A DNA stretch of 9,212 bases, taken from Coriobacteriia bacterium. Its GTDB lineage: Bacteria; Actinomycetota; Coriobacteriia; Anaerosomatales; SLCP01. The stretch covers positions 1 to 9,212 of the forward strand of contig SLCP01000028.1 in assembly GCA_007125735.1 (NCBI GenBank), given 5' to 3'. Shown here piece by piece: positions 1-5,945 of the stretch; the stretch's first letter is position 1; each line of letters begins with the position of its first letter. A program made the position numbers and the translations under genes. The notes below the pieces were generated by a model. It saw only the letters and a list, made by a program, of their open reading frames with translations. It was not told the origin of the DNA and did not search any database.

Positions 1-1062
1 ACCGGACACGTTGTAGTTGTCATCCTCAGAACCGAGGTAGGTGACCTCAACGTACCAGGTAGCGCACTCATCGCCGCTGCCGTCGACCCACAGCCAGATC
101 TTCGGGTACTCTTCTTCACCGATCGTCTCGCCGAACTCGGTCTCGACCATCTTGTCGATGTCCCACAGGTGGGTGCGGTCGAACGAGGTCTCGGCGGTCT
201 TGCTGACCTCGAGCACCTCGAAGAGCTCGTACATACCGGCGTCGACGAACAGCTTGCTGTCGCCAGGCTCGAGCTCAACGCAATCGGTCACGCCGTTCGT
301 CTCGTCGGCATCGGAGTTGACCTCGCCCTCGATGCCCTCGCCGTCAGCGTCCTTCGGGCTGAAGACCCAGTCGCCGTCCGGCAGTTCGAACTGCACGCGG
401 TAGTTGCCCGCACGCAAGCCGTCGAACAGGTAGTAGCCGTCCTCATCGGTCATCGTGGTCTCGATGATCTCGATGGGCTCGCACTCCTCATCGGCAGACC
501 ACAGGTGCACCGTCACGCCCTCGATGCCTGGCTCATCGACATCTTGGATGCCGTCACGGTTCAGGTCGTTCCAGACGAAGTCGCCGATCTCGGCGAACTC
601 AAGGACCTGGGAGTTCCGCGTGACGAGCACGTCGACGAAGTCACCGGCTGAATCGAACCCGGTGGCCTCGAAAGTGTTGGTAACGATGTAGTAGCCAAGC
701 AGGTTACTGAACACCGCGTCGTCCCAGTCCACGACGTACGTGGCGTTGAACGTCGCGACATCCCCCGGCGCTTGGACGAGCGTCTCACCCTCATCGAGGA
801 AGTCTATCTCCGTGCCGTCCGGCAAGGTATCCCAGATGCGGGTCAGCGTGTTGGTCTCAGTGTTGGTCTCCGGGTTCCTGACCGTCATCTCGTAGAAGAT
901 GGTATCGCCTTCGTAGAACTTGTTCGCCCCTGTCTCTGCGCTGATCGCGCTTGTCTTTGAGGCCGCAATCTCACTGCCTACCGCGATTCCGGTCAGGCCC
1001 ACGGCCACAAGCACGGCCAGCAGTACGAGCATGACTCTTCTCGTCTTGGTGTAGTCAATCAT
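1..1062 (-). CDS. Secreted SdrD-B-domain surface protein (N-terminal part; C-terminus beyond the left edge)
   Basis: The frame is open for 354 codons from an ATG at 1060-1062 to base 1 with no stop, so the C-terminus lies outside the window. Residues 1-33 are a signal peptide or anchor: a basic start (KTRR) and a hydrophobic core at about 10-29. Residues ~45-148 look like a Thr/Asn/Asp-rich beta-sandwich of the DUF11 or isopeptide type. Residues ~158-280 match the SdrD B-like (Cna-B fold) family: IGDFVWNDLNRDGIQD at 159-174, acidic residues of a calcium-type loop at 166-177, and DGYYLFDGLRAGNYRV at 208-223. A third segment from ~282 (VSKTAETSFDRTHLWDIDK) resembles the beta domains that usually follow. 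The protein is strongly acidic and visibly less GC-rich than the purine genes. A GAGGGG site lies 12 nt before the ATG. Family knowledge suggests an exported adhesin or surface-layer-like protein. Ligand and anchoring signal cannot be seen. Confidence 0.87.
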   Translation of the reverse strand, partial: MIDYTKTRRVMLVLLAVLVAVGLTGIAVGSEIAASKTSAISAETGANKFYEGDTIFYEMTVRNPETNTETNTLTRIWDTLPDGTEIDFLDEGETLVQAPGDVATFNATYVVDWDDAVFSNLLGYYIVTNTFEATGFDSAGDFVDVLVTRNSQVLEFAEIGDFVWNDLNRDGIQDVDEPGIEGVTVHLWSADEECEPIEIIETTMTDEDGYYLFDGLRAGNYRVQFELPDGDWVFSPKDADGEGIEGEVNSDADETNGVTDCVELEPGDSKLFVDAGMYELFEVLEVSKTAETSFDRTHLWDIDKMVETEFGETIGEEEYPKIWLWVDGSGDECATWYVEVTYLGSEDDNYNVSG

Positions 1063-1227
1063 ACGGAGTTCACACCCCTCTCTATCTCAATCGAGCCTCC
1101 TGGGCTGGCAGATTCCTCTTCTCCGCGCACCTCCCTTCGCGAACCCACTCGGGCCGATCGACGCGCTGGCACCATGTGCGCCACCAGCCGCCCCTTTCCG
1201 CCCGTCATTCACAGCTTCCATCACGTG

Positions 1228-1337
1228 TCCCCTGAGACAACGAAAGACCGACCCGCTGGGGATCGGTCTCACCACTAGCTCTCCGCCGAACCGAGGTGAC
1301 CGTGTAGAACTCGGCGGGTCGTCGCTTTCCCCTGAGA
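1228..1337. repeat. Pair of 10-bp direct repeats exactly 100 bp apart
   Basis: TCCCCTGAGA occurs at 1228-1237 and again at 1328-1337 (TCTCAGGGGA on the minus strand). The copies flank the hairpin at 1245-1269. The loop side of that hairpin contains TCCCC on the minus strand, which is complementary to the GGGGA in either copy. Between the right copy and the hairpin, the minus strand can also form a 7-bp CCGCCGA/TCGGCGG stem that competes with a nested CCGAG/CTCGG stem. Function unknown; a paired regulatory site or alternative RNA folds are both possible. Confidence 0.4.
1245..1269 (-). terminator. Terminator-like hairpin upstream of the surface protein gene
   Basis: On the minus strand, AGACCGA (1263-1269) pairs perfectly with TCGGTCT (1245-1251). 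A further CCC/GGG pairing inside the loop extends the stem past a one-base bulge. The 3' arm is followed by TTCGTT, a short and weak U-tract. It could end transcription arriving from the purL/DUF4126 side. Because it lies ~180 nt before the surface protein start, it could also act as an attenuator in that gene's leader. On the plus strand there is no U-tract. Confidence 0.45.
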
Positions 1338-1464
1338 GTGCAATCTGTTACTCGGAGACATGCTCAGGGCGTACATACCCGCCTTGCTGCAGTGCCACAT
1401 GAATCATTACGTAGTCGAAGGGATGATTCCGACGAGCGGTCGGGTTGCAGGACACGCGGTTCCC

Positions 1465-1488
1465 GGACCTGTACCGGAGTACAGGCCC
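1465..1488. other. Strong 10-bp hairpin with a tetraloop in the spacer
   Basis: Arms at 1465-1474 and 1479-1488 pair over 10 bp (one G-T wobble on the minus strand) around a 4-nt loop, TCCG on the minus strand. The perfect palindrome CGTCGCGCGACG at 1489-1500 follows directly. There is no U-tract in either direction. It may be a transcript 3'-end stem or a protein site; the sequence does not decide. Confidence 0.35.
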
Positions 1489-1539
1489 CGTCGCGCGACG
1501 TACGAGCGTAGGCTTTTCGGACACCCGCCGCGCACCGCT

Positions 1540-1568
1540 GCGAACCCGCGGAGCTAGCCCCGGTTCGC
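1540..1568 (-). terminator. Possible hairpin terminator overlapping the DUF4126 stop codon
   Basis: Perfect 7-bp arms GCGAACC/GGTTCGC lie at 1562-1568 and 1540-1546. An inner GGGG/CTCC stem has the loop CTAG, which includes the TAG stop codon of the DUF4126 gene. No U-tract follows, so it would be an atypical high-GC terminator or a 3'-end stabilising stem. Confidence 0.3.
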
Positions 1569-2105
1569 CACTGGACGTCGCCGCCTGCGCCTGACGTACA
1601 CCACGATGAGCACGACGGCCACCCCCGCAACGAGCACCGGCGCCAAGAGCGCGATGGCGGTCGCGATGAGCGCCGCGACGTCCTCGGCGAGACTCACGAG
1701 CGGCGTGCCGGTGCCTCCGGTCGACACGTTCACCGCGGGACGCGTCGTAGCCTTGGCCGCATGCACGCTGCCCGCGACGAGCACACCCGCGACCACCCAG
1801 ACCGCGGGGTGGACCCACTCGGCGGCAGGCGACGCTGCGGCCACAAACAACAGTCCTCCGGCAGCCGGGCGCACGAACGTCTGTATCGCATCGTTGACGT
1901 GGTCGACCGCGGGCACCTTGTCGGCGACGAGCTCGACTGCGAGCAACACCGCAACGAGCGCGATCGCCCACCACTCGCCGAGGAGCGCGTAGGGTTCTGC
2001 AAGCTCCAGCCAGCCGAGCTGCTGAGCGACGGCGACGGCAAGCAGTGGGATGTAGGCATTGAGCCCCGCGGGGATGGCGAGTCCGAGTCCGGTGAGGATG
2101 TCCAT
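1554..2105 (-). CDS. DUF4126 family membrane protein
   Basis: A 183-residue hydrophobic protein. The family signature is clear: GLNAYIPLLA at 14-23 near the N-terminus, ELVADKVPAVDHVNDAIQTF at 58-77 running into VRPAAGGLL, and the segment from HAAKATTRP (115-123) to SLAEDV (138-143). Membrane segments fall at roughly 5-30, 44-62, 80-92, 101-119 and 144-171. The C-terminus is a basic cytosolic tail, RRRRRR at 172-177. DUF4126 proteins are widespread in bacteria and their biochemical role is not established to my knowledge. The ATG is preceded by GGAGGG at 12 nt. The gene starts 56 bp after purL on the same strand, so it may be read through from purL. The family call is confident; the function is unknown. 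Confidence 0.87.
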   Translation of the reverse strand: MDILTGLGLAIPAGLNAYIPLLAVAVAQQLGWLELAEPYALLGEWWAIALVAVLLAVELVADKVPAVDHVNDAIQTFVRPAAGGLLFVAAASPAAEWVHPAVWVVAGVLVAGSVHAAKATTRPAVNVSTGGTGTPLVSLAEDVAALIATAIALLAPVLVAGVAVVLIVVYVRRRRRRPVANRG

Positions 2106-2130
2106 GCGCTGCCTGAGCCCTCCCGCGTGT

Positions 2131-2166
2131 CGCGGCTACACCTCGCGGCTACACCTCGCGCCTACC
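2131..2166. repeat. 13-bp tandem repeat after purL with stops in three frames
   Basis: CGCGGCTACACCT is repeated exactly at 2131-2143 and 2144-2156. A diverged third unit starts at 2157 (CGCGCCTACC) and contains the purL stop codon. On the minus strand each unit carries a TAG, at 2162-2164, 2149-2151 and 2136-2138. The 13-bp period shifts the frame by one each time, so the three TAGs close all three reading frames. It looks like local duplication of the end of purL. Confidence 0.75.
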
Positions 2167-4459
2167 CCCCGCGCAGATCCTCGCTCGCGAACGTCTCCTC
2201 GGGGTGCACGTACGTGGCGAGTGCGTCCTCGTAGATGCCCTCGAGGGCGGCCACCTCGGCGTCGATCATGCCTTCGATGCGTAGCGACGCGCCACCGACC
2301 TCGCCGATGACCGCGTAGGGCACGCCATGCGTGAGCGCGATCTCGATGACGCGGTTGACGTCGTCCTCGGCCACGCTCACCACGGCCCTGCCCTGCGTCT
2401 CGCTGAAGAGCGCAGCGACCGGCGGCAGCGCGTCATCGCCCTCGCCGAGGTCGAGATGGACGTCGGCGCCGATGCCGCCGGCGATGCAGCTCTCCGCGAG
2501 CGCGACCACAAGGCCACCCTCCGCGCAGTCGTGGGCGGAGCGCAGCAGTCCCTCGCCGATCGCAGCGAGCAGTACCTCACGCAGCGCGGCTTCACCCTCA
2601 AGGTCCACGTGAGGTGGAGCGCCTGCCACGGTCTCGTGCACGACCTTGAGGTATTCGCTCCCGCCGAGCTCGGCCTCGGTCTCGCCGAGGAGCACGATGA
2701 CGTCGCCTGCTTCCTTGAACGCGAGCGTCGTGTGCTTCGAGACGTCGTCGAGGATGCCCACGAGCCCGACTGTGGGCGTGGGGTAGATCGGCTGGCCGAA
2801 CGACTCGTTGTAGAAGGAGACGTTGCCCGAGATGACCGGTGTGTCCCACGCGCGGCACGCGTCGGCCATGCCGCGGATCGCCTCGCGGAACGTCCAGAAG
2901 ACCTCCGGCTTCTCGGGCGAGCCGAAGTTAAGACAGTCGGTGATAGCCGCGGGACGCCCGCCGGAGCACGCGACGTTGCGCGCCGCCTCGGCAACCGCGA
3001 TCTGCGCGCCCACGTACGGGTCGAGGTAGACGTAGCGGCCGTTGCAGTCGCTCGAAACGGCGATGCCGCGCTCGGTGACTTCGCCTCGGCCGGGAAGCCC
3101 GATGCGCAGCACGGCGGCGTCGGAGCCCGGCAGGACGACGGTGCCCTGCATCACCTGGTGGTCGTACTGCTCCCAGATCCAGCGGCGCGAACAGATGTTG
3201 GGGCTCGCGAGCAGGTCGAACAGGGTCGCGGTGAGCATCTCGGGCTCGCTGGCGTGATCGAGCTCGGCGAGCGGGTCGAACGCCTGCAGCTCGTCGAGGT
3301 AGGCAGGGCGCTCGGCGGCCGGGTCGTAGATCGGCGCGTCGTGCGCGAGCGTGGCCGCGGGCATGTCGCCCACGACCTCATCGCCCTCGCGGATGACGAA
3401 GCATCCGGTGTCGGTGACCTGCCCGATGACGGTCGCGGGCAGTCCCCACCGCTCGCAGATGTCCTGCACCTCGCCGAGGCTCTCCGGCGTCACGACCGCG
3501 AGCATGCGCTCCTGCGACTCGGAGACCATGATCTCGAAGGGCTTCATCGCATCCTCGCGCTGCGGCACGAGCGTGACGTCGATCTCGAGTCCCACCCCGC
3601 CGCGCGACGCCATCTCGCTCGCGCTCGAGGTGAGCCCGGCCGCGCCGAGGTCGCCGAGCGCCACGAGCAGGTCGCGCTGCAGGAGCTCGAGGCACGCCTC
3701 GATGAGCAGCTTCTCGGTGAACGGGTCGCCCACCTGGACGCTCGGCCGCTTCTCCTCGGCCCTCTCGTCGAACTCCTGGCTCGCGAGCACGCTCGCGCCG
3801 CCGATGCCGTCGCGCCCCGTCGTCGAGCCGATGAGCACGAGCAGGTTGCCCGGCCCGGCCGCGACCGCGCGCATGAGGTCCTCTTCGCGCATGAGCCCGA
3901 TCGCCATGGCGTTGATGAGGCAGTTGCCCTCGTAGGCCTCCTCGAAGTACACCTCGCCGCCCACGGTGGGCACGCCGAGGCAGTTGCCGTACCCGCCGAT
4001 GCCGGCGACCGCACCCTCGAACAGGTAGCGCTGGCGAGGCTTGTCGAGCGTGCCGAACCGCAAGCTGTCGAGGATCGCGATCGGGCGCGCGCCCATCGTG
4101 AAGATGTCGCGGATGATGCCGCCCACGCCGGTCGCGGCACCCTGGTAGGGCTCGATGGCCGAGGGGTGGTTGTGCGACTCCATCTTGAACGCGACCGCCC
4201 ACCCGTCGCCCACGCCGATGACGCCGGCGTTCTCGCCCGGGCCCTGCAGTACCGCCGGCCCCTCGGTCGGGAACATGCGGAGCGCCTTGCGCGAGTGCTT
4301 GTACGAGCAGTGCTCGGACCACATGAGCGAGTACATGTACAGCTCGGTCACGGTGGGCGTGCGGCCGAGTATCTCGACGACGTGCTCGTACTCGGCGGGC
4401 TTCAAGCCGAGTTCCTCGGCAAGGCGTGGCGCTAGTTCGGGCGATAGGTCGGCCAGCAT
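2162..4459 (-). CDS. purL: Phosphoribosylformylglycinamidine synthase subunit PurL
   Basis: A 765-residue small-type PurL, slightly longer than the ~740 of Bacillus subtilis. It is the catalytic subunit of FGAM synthetase: FGAR + ATP + ammonia (from PurQ) gives FGAM, step 4 of purine synthesis, in the cytosol with PurS. Visible motifs are MWSEHCSYKHSR at 46-57 with the family catalytic His (H50), VLQGPGENAG at 70-79, ESHNHPSAIEPYQGAATGVGG at 94-114 (ATP/metal region), GYGNCLGVPTVGGEV at 156-170, GDLGAAGLTSSASEM at 269-283, SESQERML at 313-320, and the second-half repeat NFGSPEKPEVFW at 511-522, GNVSFYNES at 545-553, SAHDCAEGGL at 641-650 and SETQGRAVV at 686-694. I prefer the ATG at 4457-4459: GGGGAGGA sits 10 nt upstream. 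The in-frame ATG at 4541-4543 has no Shine-Dalgarno site and adds 28 unconserved residues. It is separated from purQ by two toxin-antitoxin modules and a membrane protein gene. Confidence 0.97.
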   Translation of the reverse strand: MLADLSPELAPRLAEELGLKPAEYEHVVEILGRTPTVTELYMYSLMWSEHCSYKHSRKALRMFPTEGPAVLQGPGENAGVIGVGDGWAVAFKMESHNHPSAIEPYQGAATGVGGIIRDIFTMGARPIAILDSLRFGTLDKPRQRYLFEGAVAGIGGYGNCLGVPTVGGEVYFEEAYEGNCLINAMAIGLMREEDLMRAVAAGPGNLLVLIGSTTGRDGIGGASVLASQEFDERAEEKRPSVQVGDPFTEKLLIEACLELLQRDLLVALGDLGAAGLTSSASEMASRGGVGLEIDVTLVPQREDAMKPFEIMVSESQERMLAVVTPESLGEVQDICERWGLPATVIGQVTDTGCFVIREGDEVVGDMPAATLAHDAPIYDPAAERPAYLDELQAFDPLAELDHASEPEMLTATLFDLLASPNICSRRWIWEQYDHQVMQGTVVLPGSDAAVLRIGLPGRGEVTERGIAVSSDCNGRYVYLDPYVGAQIAVAEAARNVACSGGRPAAITDCLNFGSPEKPEVFWTFREAIRGMADACRAWDTPVISGNVSFYNESFGQPIYPTPTVGLVGILDDVSKHTTLAFKEAGDVIVLLGETEAELGGSEYLKVVHETVAGAPPHVDLEGEAALREVLLAAIGEGLLRSAHDCAEGGLVVALAESCIAGGIGADVHLDLGEGDDALPPVAALFSETQGRAVVSVAEDDVNRVIEIALTHGVPYAVIGEVGGASLRIEGMIDAEVAALEGIYEDALATYVHPEETFASEDLRGG

Positions 4460-4541
4460 GCGGTGTGGGTCCTCCCCGGTGCTCGGATCGCGGTCTGGTG
4501 CGGTGCGGGTCGTGCGGTCGGTCGCGCGAGGCGACACGTGC

Positions 4542-4547
4542 ATTGTA
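4542..4547 (-). promoter_or_regulatory. Possible -10 box for purL
   Basis: TACAAT on the minus strand at 4542-4547, 82 bp upstream of the chosen purL start, with the context GGCTACAATGCACGTG. No good -35 hexamer is visible at 16-18 bp, where the stem of the 4555-4573 hairpin lies. A similar CCTACAATGAC occurs before purC. A start here would give a ~75-nt leader and let purL be transcribed apart from the toxin-antitoxin genes. Confidence 0.35.
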
Positions 4548-4554
4548 GCCGAGG

Positions 4555-4573
4555 GGGGCGCAGCGTGCGCCCC
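4555..4573 (-). terminator. GC hairpin between the PIN toxin gene and purL
   Basis: Perfect 8-bp arms GGGGCGCA/TGCGCCCC surround a 3-nt loop. The hairpin lies 20 bp after the PIN toxin stop and just before the possible purL -10 box. There is no U-tract. It could partly end toxin-antitoxin transcripts and so insulate purL. The 12-bp palindrome CGGCCCGGGCCG at 4579-4590 lies between it and the stop codon. Confidence 0.35.
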
Positions 4574-4592
4574 GGAACCGGCCCGGGCCGCC

Positions 4593-5006
4593 TCAGCGCT
4601 CAGCGGTCACAAGGTGCACGCCAGGGTAGGCGCCGTGCGCGCGTTCGTCGGCGCTCGCGAGCGTCGCGCCGAGCAGCGACGCACATGCAGGCGCGAGCGC
4701 GTCGTAGAACGAGCAGCCGAGCGCCTCGCACTGGTGCGCCGCCTCAGCCACGACCTCGTCGGTGAGCGGAAGGACCGCGATGCCGGAGGCCGTGACCCGC
4801 TCCCACGCAGGAACGACATCGCGCGGCGCATAGTGCCGGGCGACGACAGAGAGCACCTCGTGGACGAAGTGCACCGGCGCCACAAGCGATACCTCGCCGG
4901 CAGTCGCCCGCGCCTGCAACTCGAGCGCACGCTCCTGCCCCGCCTCAGGCTTGAACCACTTCACGCCCACCGAAGCGTCGAGTACGAACACCGGTCGCGC
5001 GCTCAC
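4593..5006 (-). CDS. vapC: PIN-domain ribonuclease toxin (VapC type)
   Basis: A 137-residue PIN-domain protein of usual VapC length. The acidic metal-binding residues of the fold are in place: D10 in FVLDASVGVKWF, E50 in FVHEVLSVV, D102 in SFYDALAPA and D120 in ASADERA. VapC toxins are Mg2+-dependent RNases that cut tRNA or rRNA and halt growth until neutralised by a cognate antitoxin; the target here is unknown. The start is a GTG (5004-5006) overlapping the antitoxin stop as GTGA, a 4-nt overlap typical of translational coupling. No ATG lies further upstream in frame before the antitoxin coding region. The active-site residues look intact, so the toxin is probably functional. Confidence 0.88.
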   Translation of the reverse strand: MSARPVFVLDASVGVKWFKPEAGQERALELQARATAGEVSLVAPVHFVHEVLSVVARHYAPRDVVPAWERVTASGIAVLPLTDEVVAEAAHQCEALGCSFYDALAPACASLLGATLASADERAHGAYPGVHLVTAER

Positions 5007-5314
5007 GTACGGCGCCCCTTGCGGACATCGCGCATCGGTGCGCTGTCGTGGGTCTCGCGCACTTCGCGAAGGATCTCGAGCGAAGGGCGGTCGTCGCGGA
5101 TCTCCCGCCCGATGTGGAAGGTCCGCATCCCCTCGAGCGCTTCGAGCATCCGCGCGCGGCGCGCCTCGTCGACCCTCTCTTCGCGCGTCTTCCCGAGGTA
5201 CGTCGCGAGCGACTCCTGTACGAGTTCGCTGCGGGAGACGCCTGCATCGGCTGCCTCTGCCTCGAGGCGCGCGAAGAGGTCGTCCGGCAGCGAGATGGTG
5301 ATCTTCGCGGTCAT
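5003..5314 (-). CDS. Ribbon-helix-helix antitoxin (partner of the PIN toxin)
   Basis: A 103-residue protein. Residues 3-40 are a ribbon-helix-helix (CopG/MetJ fold) DNA-binding domain: the strand AKITISLP, helix DDLFARLEAEAADAG, a turn with SRSE, and helix LVQESLATYL. The charged C-terminal half (41-103, Arg/Glu-rich) is the expected toxin-binding region. The ATG at 5312-5314 is chosen because GGAGG lies 10 nt upstream. A longer in-frame start at 5383 would translate through the promoter and operator and is rejected. The antitoxin precedes the toxin with a 4-nt overlap. The perfect inverted repeat over its promoter fits autorepression by this protein. Family call firm; it is a VapB-like antitoxin by function, not by close homology. 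Confidence 0.87.
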   Translation of the reverse strand: MTAKITISLPDDLFARLEAEAADAGVSRSELVQESLATYLGKTREERVDEARRARMLEALEGMRTFHIGREIRDDRPSLEILREVRETHDSAPMRDVRKGRRT

Positions 5315-5329
5315 CGGCGTTACGCCTCC

Positions 5330-5366
5330 TCGGTCATACCCGTGTTCGTACCCATGGTATGACCGA
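5330..5366 (-). promoter_or_regulatory. Perfect 11-bp inverted repeat: likely autoregulatory operator
   Basis: TCGGTCATACC (5330-5340) and GGTATGACCGA (5356-5366) are exact inverted copies separated by 15 bp. The right arm covers the probable -10 box. The left arm runs to the edge of the Shine-Dalgarno site (5325-5330). Ribbon-helix-helix antitoxins commonly bind such repeats in their own promoters. In RNA the same arms could pair into a stem next to the ribosome-binding site. Confidence 0.72.
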
Positions 5367-5383
5367 TGCGGGCCGCGCGTCAA
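5354..5383 (-). promoter_or_regulatory. Promoter of the RHH/PIN toxin-antitoxin module
   Basis: On the minus strand, TTGACG (5378-5383) and TACCAT (5354-5359) are 18 bp apart. The -35 matches the consensus at five of six positions and the -10 at four of six. The inverted repeat overlaps the -10. Transcription would start near 5347, giving a leader of roughly 33 nt before the antitoxin ATG. Confidence 0.55.
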
Positions 5384-5403
5384 GCCGCTATTCGCGCCCG
5401 GTA

Positions 5404-5417
5404 GCGCTGGGCAGCGC
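5404..5417 (-). terminator. Small GC hairpin after the RelE-type toxin gene
   Basis: GCGCT/AGCGC arms with a 4-nt loop lie within the very GC-rich 5384-5440 stretch, between the RelE-type toxin stop and the next promoter. There is no U-tract. Other short GC stems are possible nearby, so this is only a weak terminator candidate. Confidence 0.2.
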
Positions 5418-5440
5418 GACGCGCAGCGGCGCCCGACGGC

Positions 5441-5704
5441 TTACTCTCCCCGGTAGACATCGCGCCGGTGCCCGACCTTGACCACCCAGACTGTGACCAC
5501 ATCGTCCTCGATCTCGTAGACGATCCGGTAGTCGCCCTGCCGGATGCGGTACCGGTCGGCCGTGCTCAGCTTCTCGGCACCCGGCGGACGCGGGTCCTCG
5601 GCCAGCCCGGCGATGCGCTCCATGATGCGTGCGAGATCGGCCGAGGGGATGCGCCTGAGGTCCTTTCGAACACCGGCGCGAAAGCCGACCCTATAGCCGC
5701 CCAT
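5441..5704 (-). CDS. RelE/ParE-superfamily toxin
   Basis: An 87-residue protein of normal RelE length. Family features in order: YRVGF at 4-8 (first strand), KDLRRIP at 14-20, helical IMERIAGLAEDPRPPGAEKL at 27-46, YRIRQGDYRIVYEI at 52-65 and VGHRRDVYRGE at 77-87. The C-terminal GHRRDVYR, with conserved basic residues and Tyr, is typical of RelE-type mRNA interferases that cut mRNA on the ribosome. A ParE-like (gyrase) role is less likely but cannot be excluded by eye. The ATG (5702-5704) lies inside the end of the antitoxin gene with a 14-nt overlap, so translation is coupled. No key residue looks lost. Confidence 0.9.
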   Translation of the reverse strand: MGGYRVGFRAGVRKDLRRIPSADLARIMERIAGLAEDPRPPGAEKLSTADRYRIRQGDYRIVYEIEDDVVTVWVVKVGHRRDVYRGE

Positions 5705-5924
5705 CGGCCTTCAGCCACTTCACCATGTCCTCGTAGGCGACAAAGGGCTCGTTCGCTCGCTCGTCGAACGCCGCAAGGTCCTCGGCGTCCTCCCGCAGCA
5801 TCTCGCGTACGGCATCATTGACCAGGTCGGATATCGAACGGTCTTGTACCGCCGCCTTCATCTTGAGTGCCGTGTGCAGGTCAGCGTCGAGGTAGATCGT
5901 CGCGCGTTTCGAGACGGGTCCCAT
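5691..5924 (-). CDS. Ribbon-helix-helix antitoxin (partner of the RelE-type toxin)
   Basis: A 77-residue protein. Residues 6-44 are a ribbon-helix-helix domain: the strand KRATIYLD, helix DLHTALKMKAAVQD, turn RSIS and helix DLVNDAVREML. The C-terminal part, with FDERANEPFVAYEDMVKWLK at 53-72 followed by ADGRL, is the usual toxin-binding tail, in which a P..YED..KWLK..G.L pattern wraps around RelE-type toxins. The start is well supported: GGAGGTGA lies 6 nt before the ATG at 5922-5924. A consensus promoter lies just upstream, and the toxin gene overlaps by 14 nt. It probably represses its own promoter. Confidence 0.88.
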   Translation of the reverse strand: MGPVSKRATIYLDADLHTALKMKAAVQDRSISDLVNDAVREMLREDAEDLAAFDERANEPFVAYEDMVKWLKADGRL

Positions 5925-5945
5925 CCGCCCTCACCTCCACCGGGG

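Larger units (their letters stand above)
1063..1553. other. Gene-free spacer between the surface protein and DUF4126 genes
   Basis: About 490 bp without a convincing gene. Short open frames on both strands lack a Shine-Dalgarno site and resemble no family. It holds several inverted repeats: a terminator-like hairpin at 1245-1269, a 5-bp stem with arms 1165-1169 and 1184-1188, a 7-bp stem GAATCAT/ATGATTC with arms 1401-1407 and 1423-1429, the hairpin at 1465-1488, a 12-bp palindrome CGTCGCGCGACG at 1489-1500, and the hairpin at the end of the DUF4126 gene. The promoter of the surface protein gene should lie here, but I saw no clear -35/-10 pair. The leader could be up to ~280 nt long and looks structured. 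Confidence 0.6.

Noticed and set aside
1063..1345. Cyclic-di-GMP, cyclic-di-AMP, cobalamin or T-box type riboswitch in the surface protein leader
   Set aside because: I looked for the conserved core strings of these classes on the minus strand and found none, so only an unassigned structured leader is claimed.
1348..1974. A 208-codon minus-strand open frame overlapping the DUF4126 gene in another frame
   Set aside because: The DUF4126 frame matches its family throughout, while this frame gives Arg/Gly-rich sequence with no recognisable motif or ribosome-binding site.
2327..4435. A 702-codon open frame on the plus strand opposite purL
   Set aside because: It is exactly antisense to a certain purL, its translation is rich in Arg, Asp, Val, His and Ala as expected of the complement of GC-rich codons, and it resembles no family.
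4460..4543. A 28-residue N-terminal extension of PurL from the ATG at 4541-4543
   Set aside because: No Shine-Dalgarno site precedes that ATG, the added residues do not look like PurL, and a good site precedes the ATG at 4457-4459.
5315..5383. A 23-residue N-terminal extension of the ribbon-helix-helix antitoxin
   Set aside because: It would translate through the -10 box and the inverted repeat. The internal ATG has a strong ribosome-binding site and begins right at the fold.
4155..5456. A 433-codon plus-strand open frame across purL and the PIN module
   Set aside because: It crosses the end of purL, an intergenic hairpin and two well-supported genes on the other strand, with low-complexity Arg/Ser/Ala translation.
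5690..5706. Possible frameshift where the RelE-type toxin and its antitoxin overlap
   Set aside because: Both proteins are complete by family length and motifs. The 14-nt overlap is normal for coupled toxin-antitoxin genes.
4593..5924. A larger defence island or mobile element carrying the toxin-antitoxin genes
   Set aside because: No integrase, transposase, terminal repeats or target-site duplication was seen on either side.
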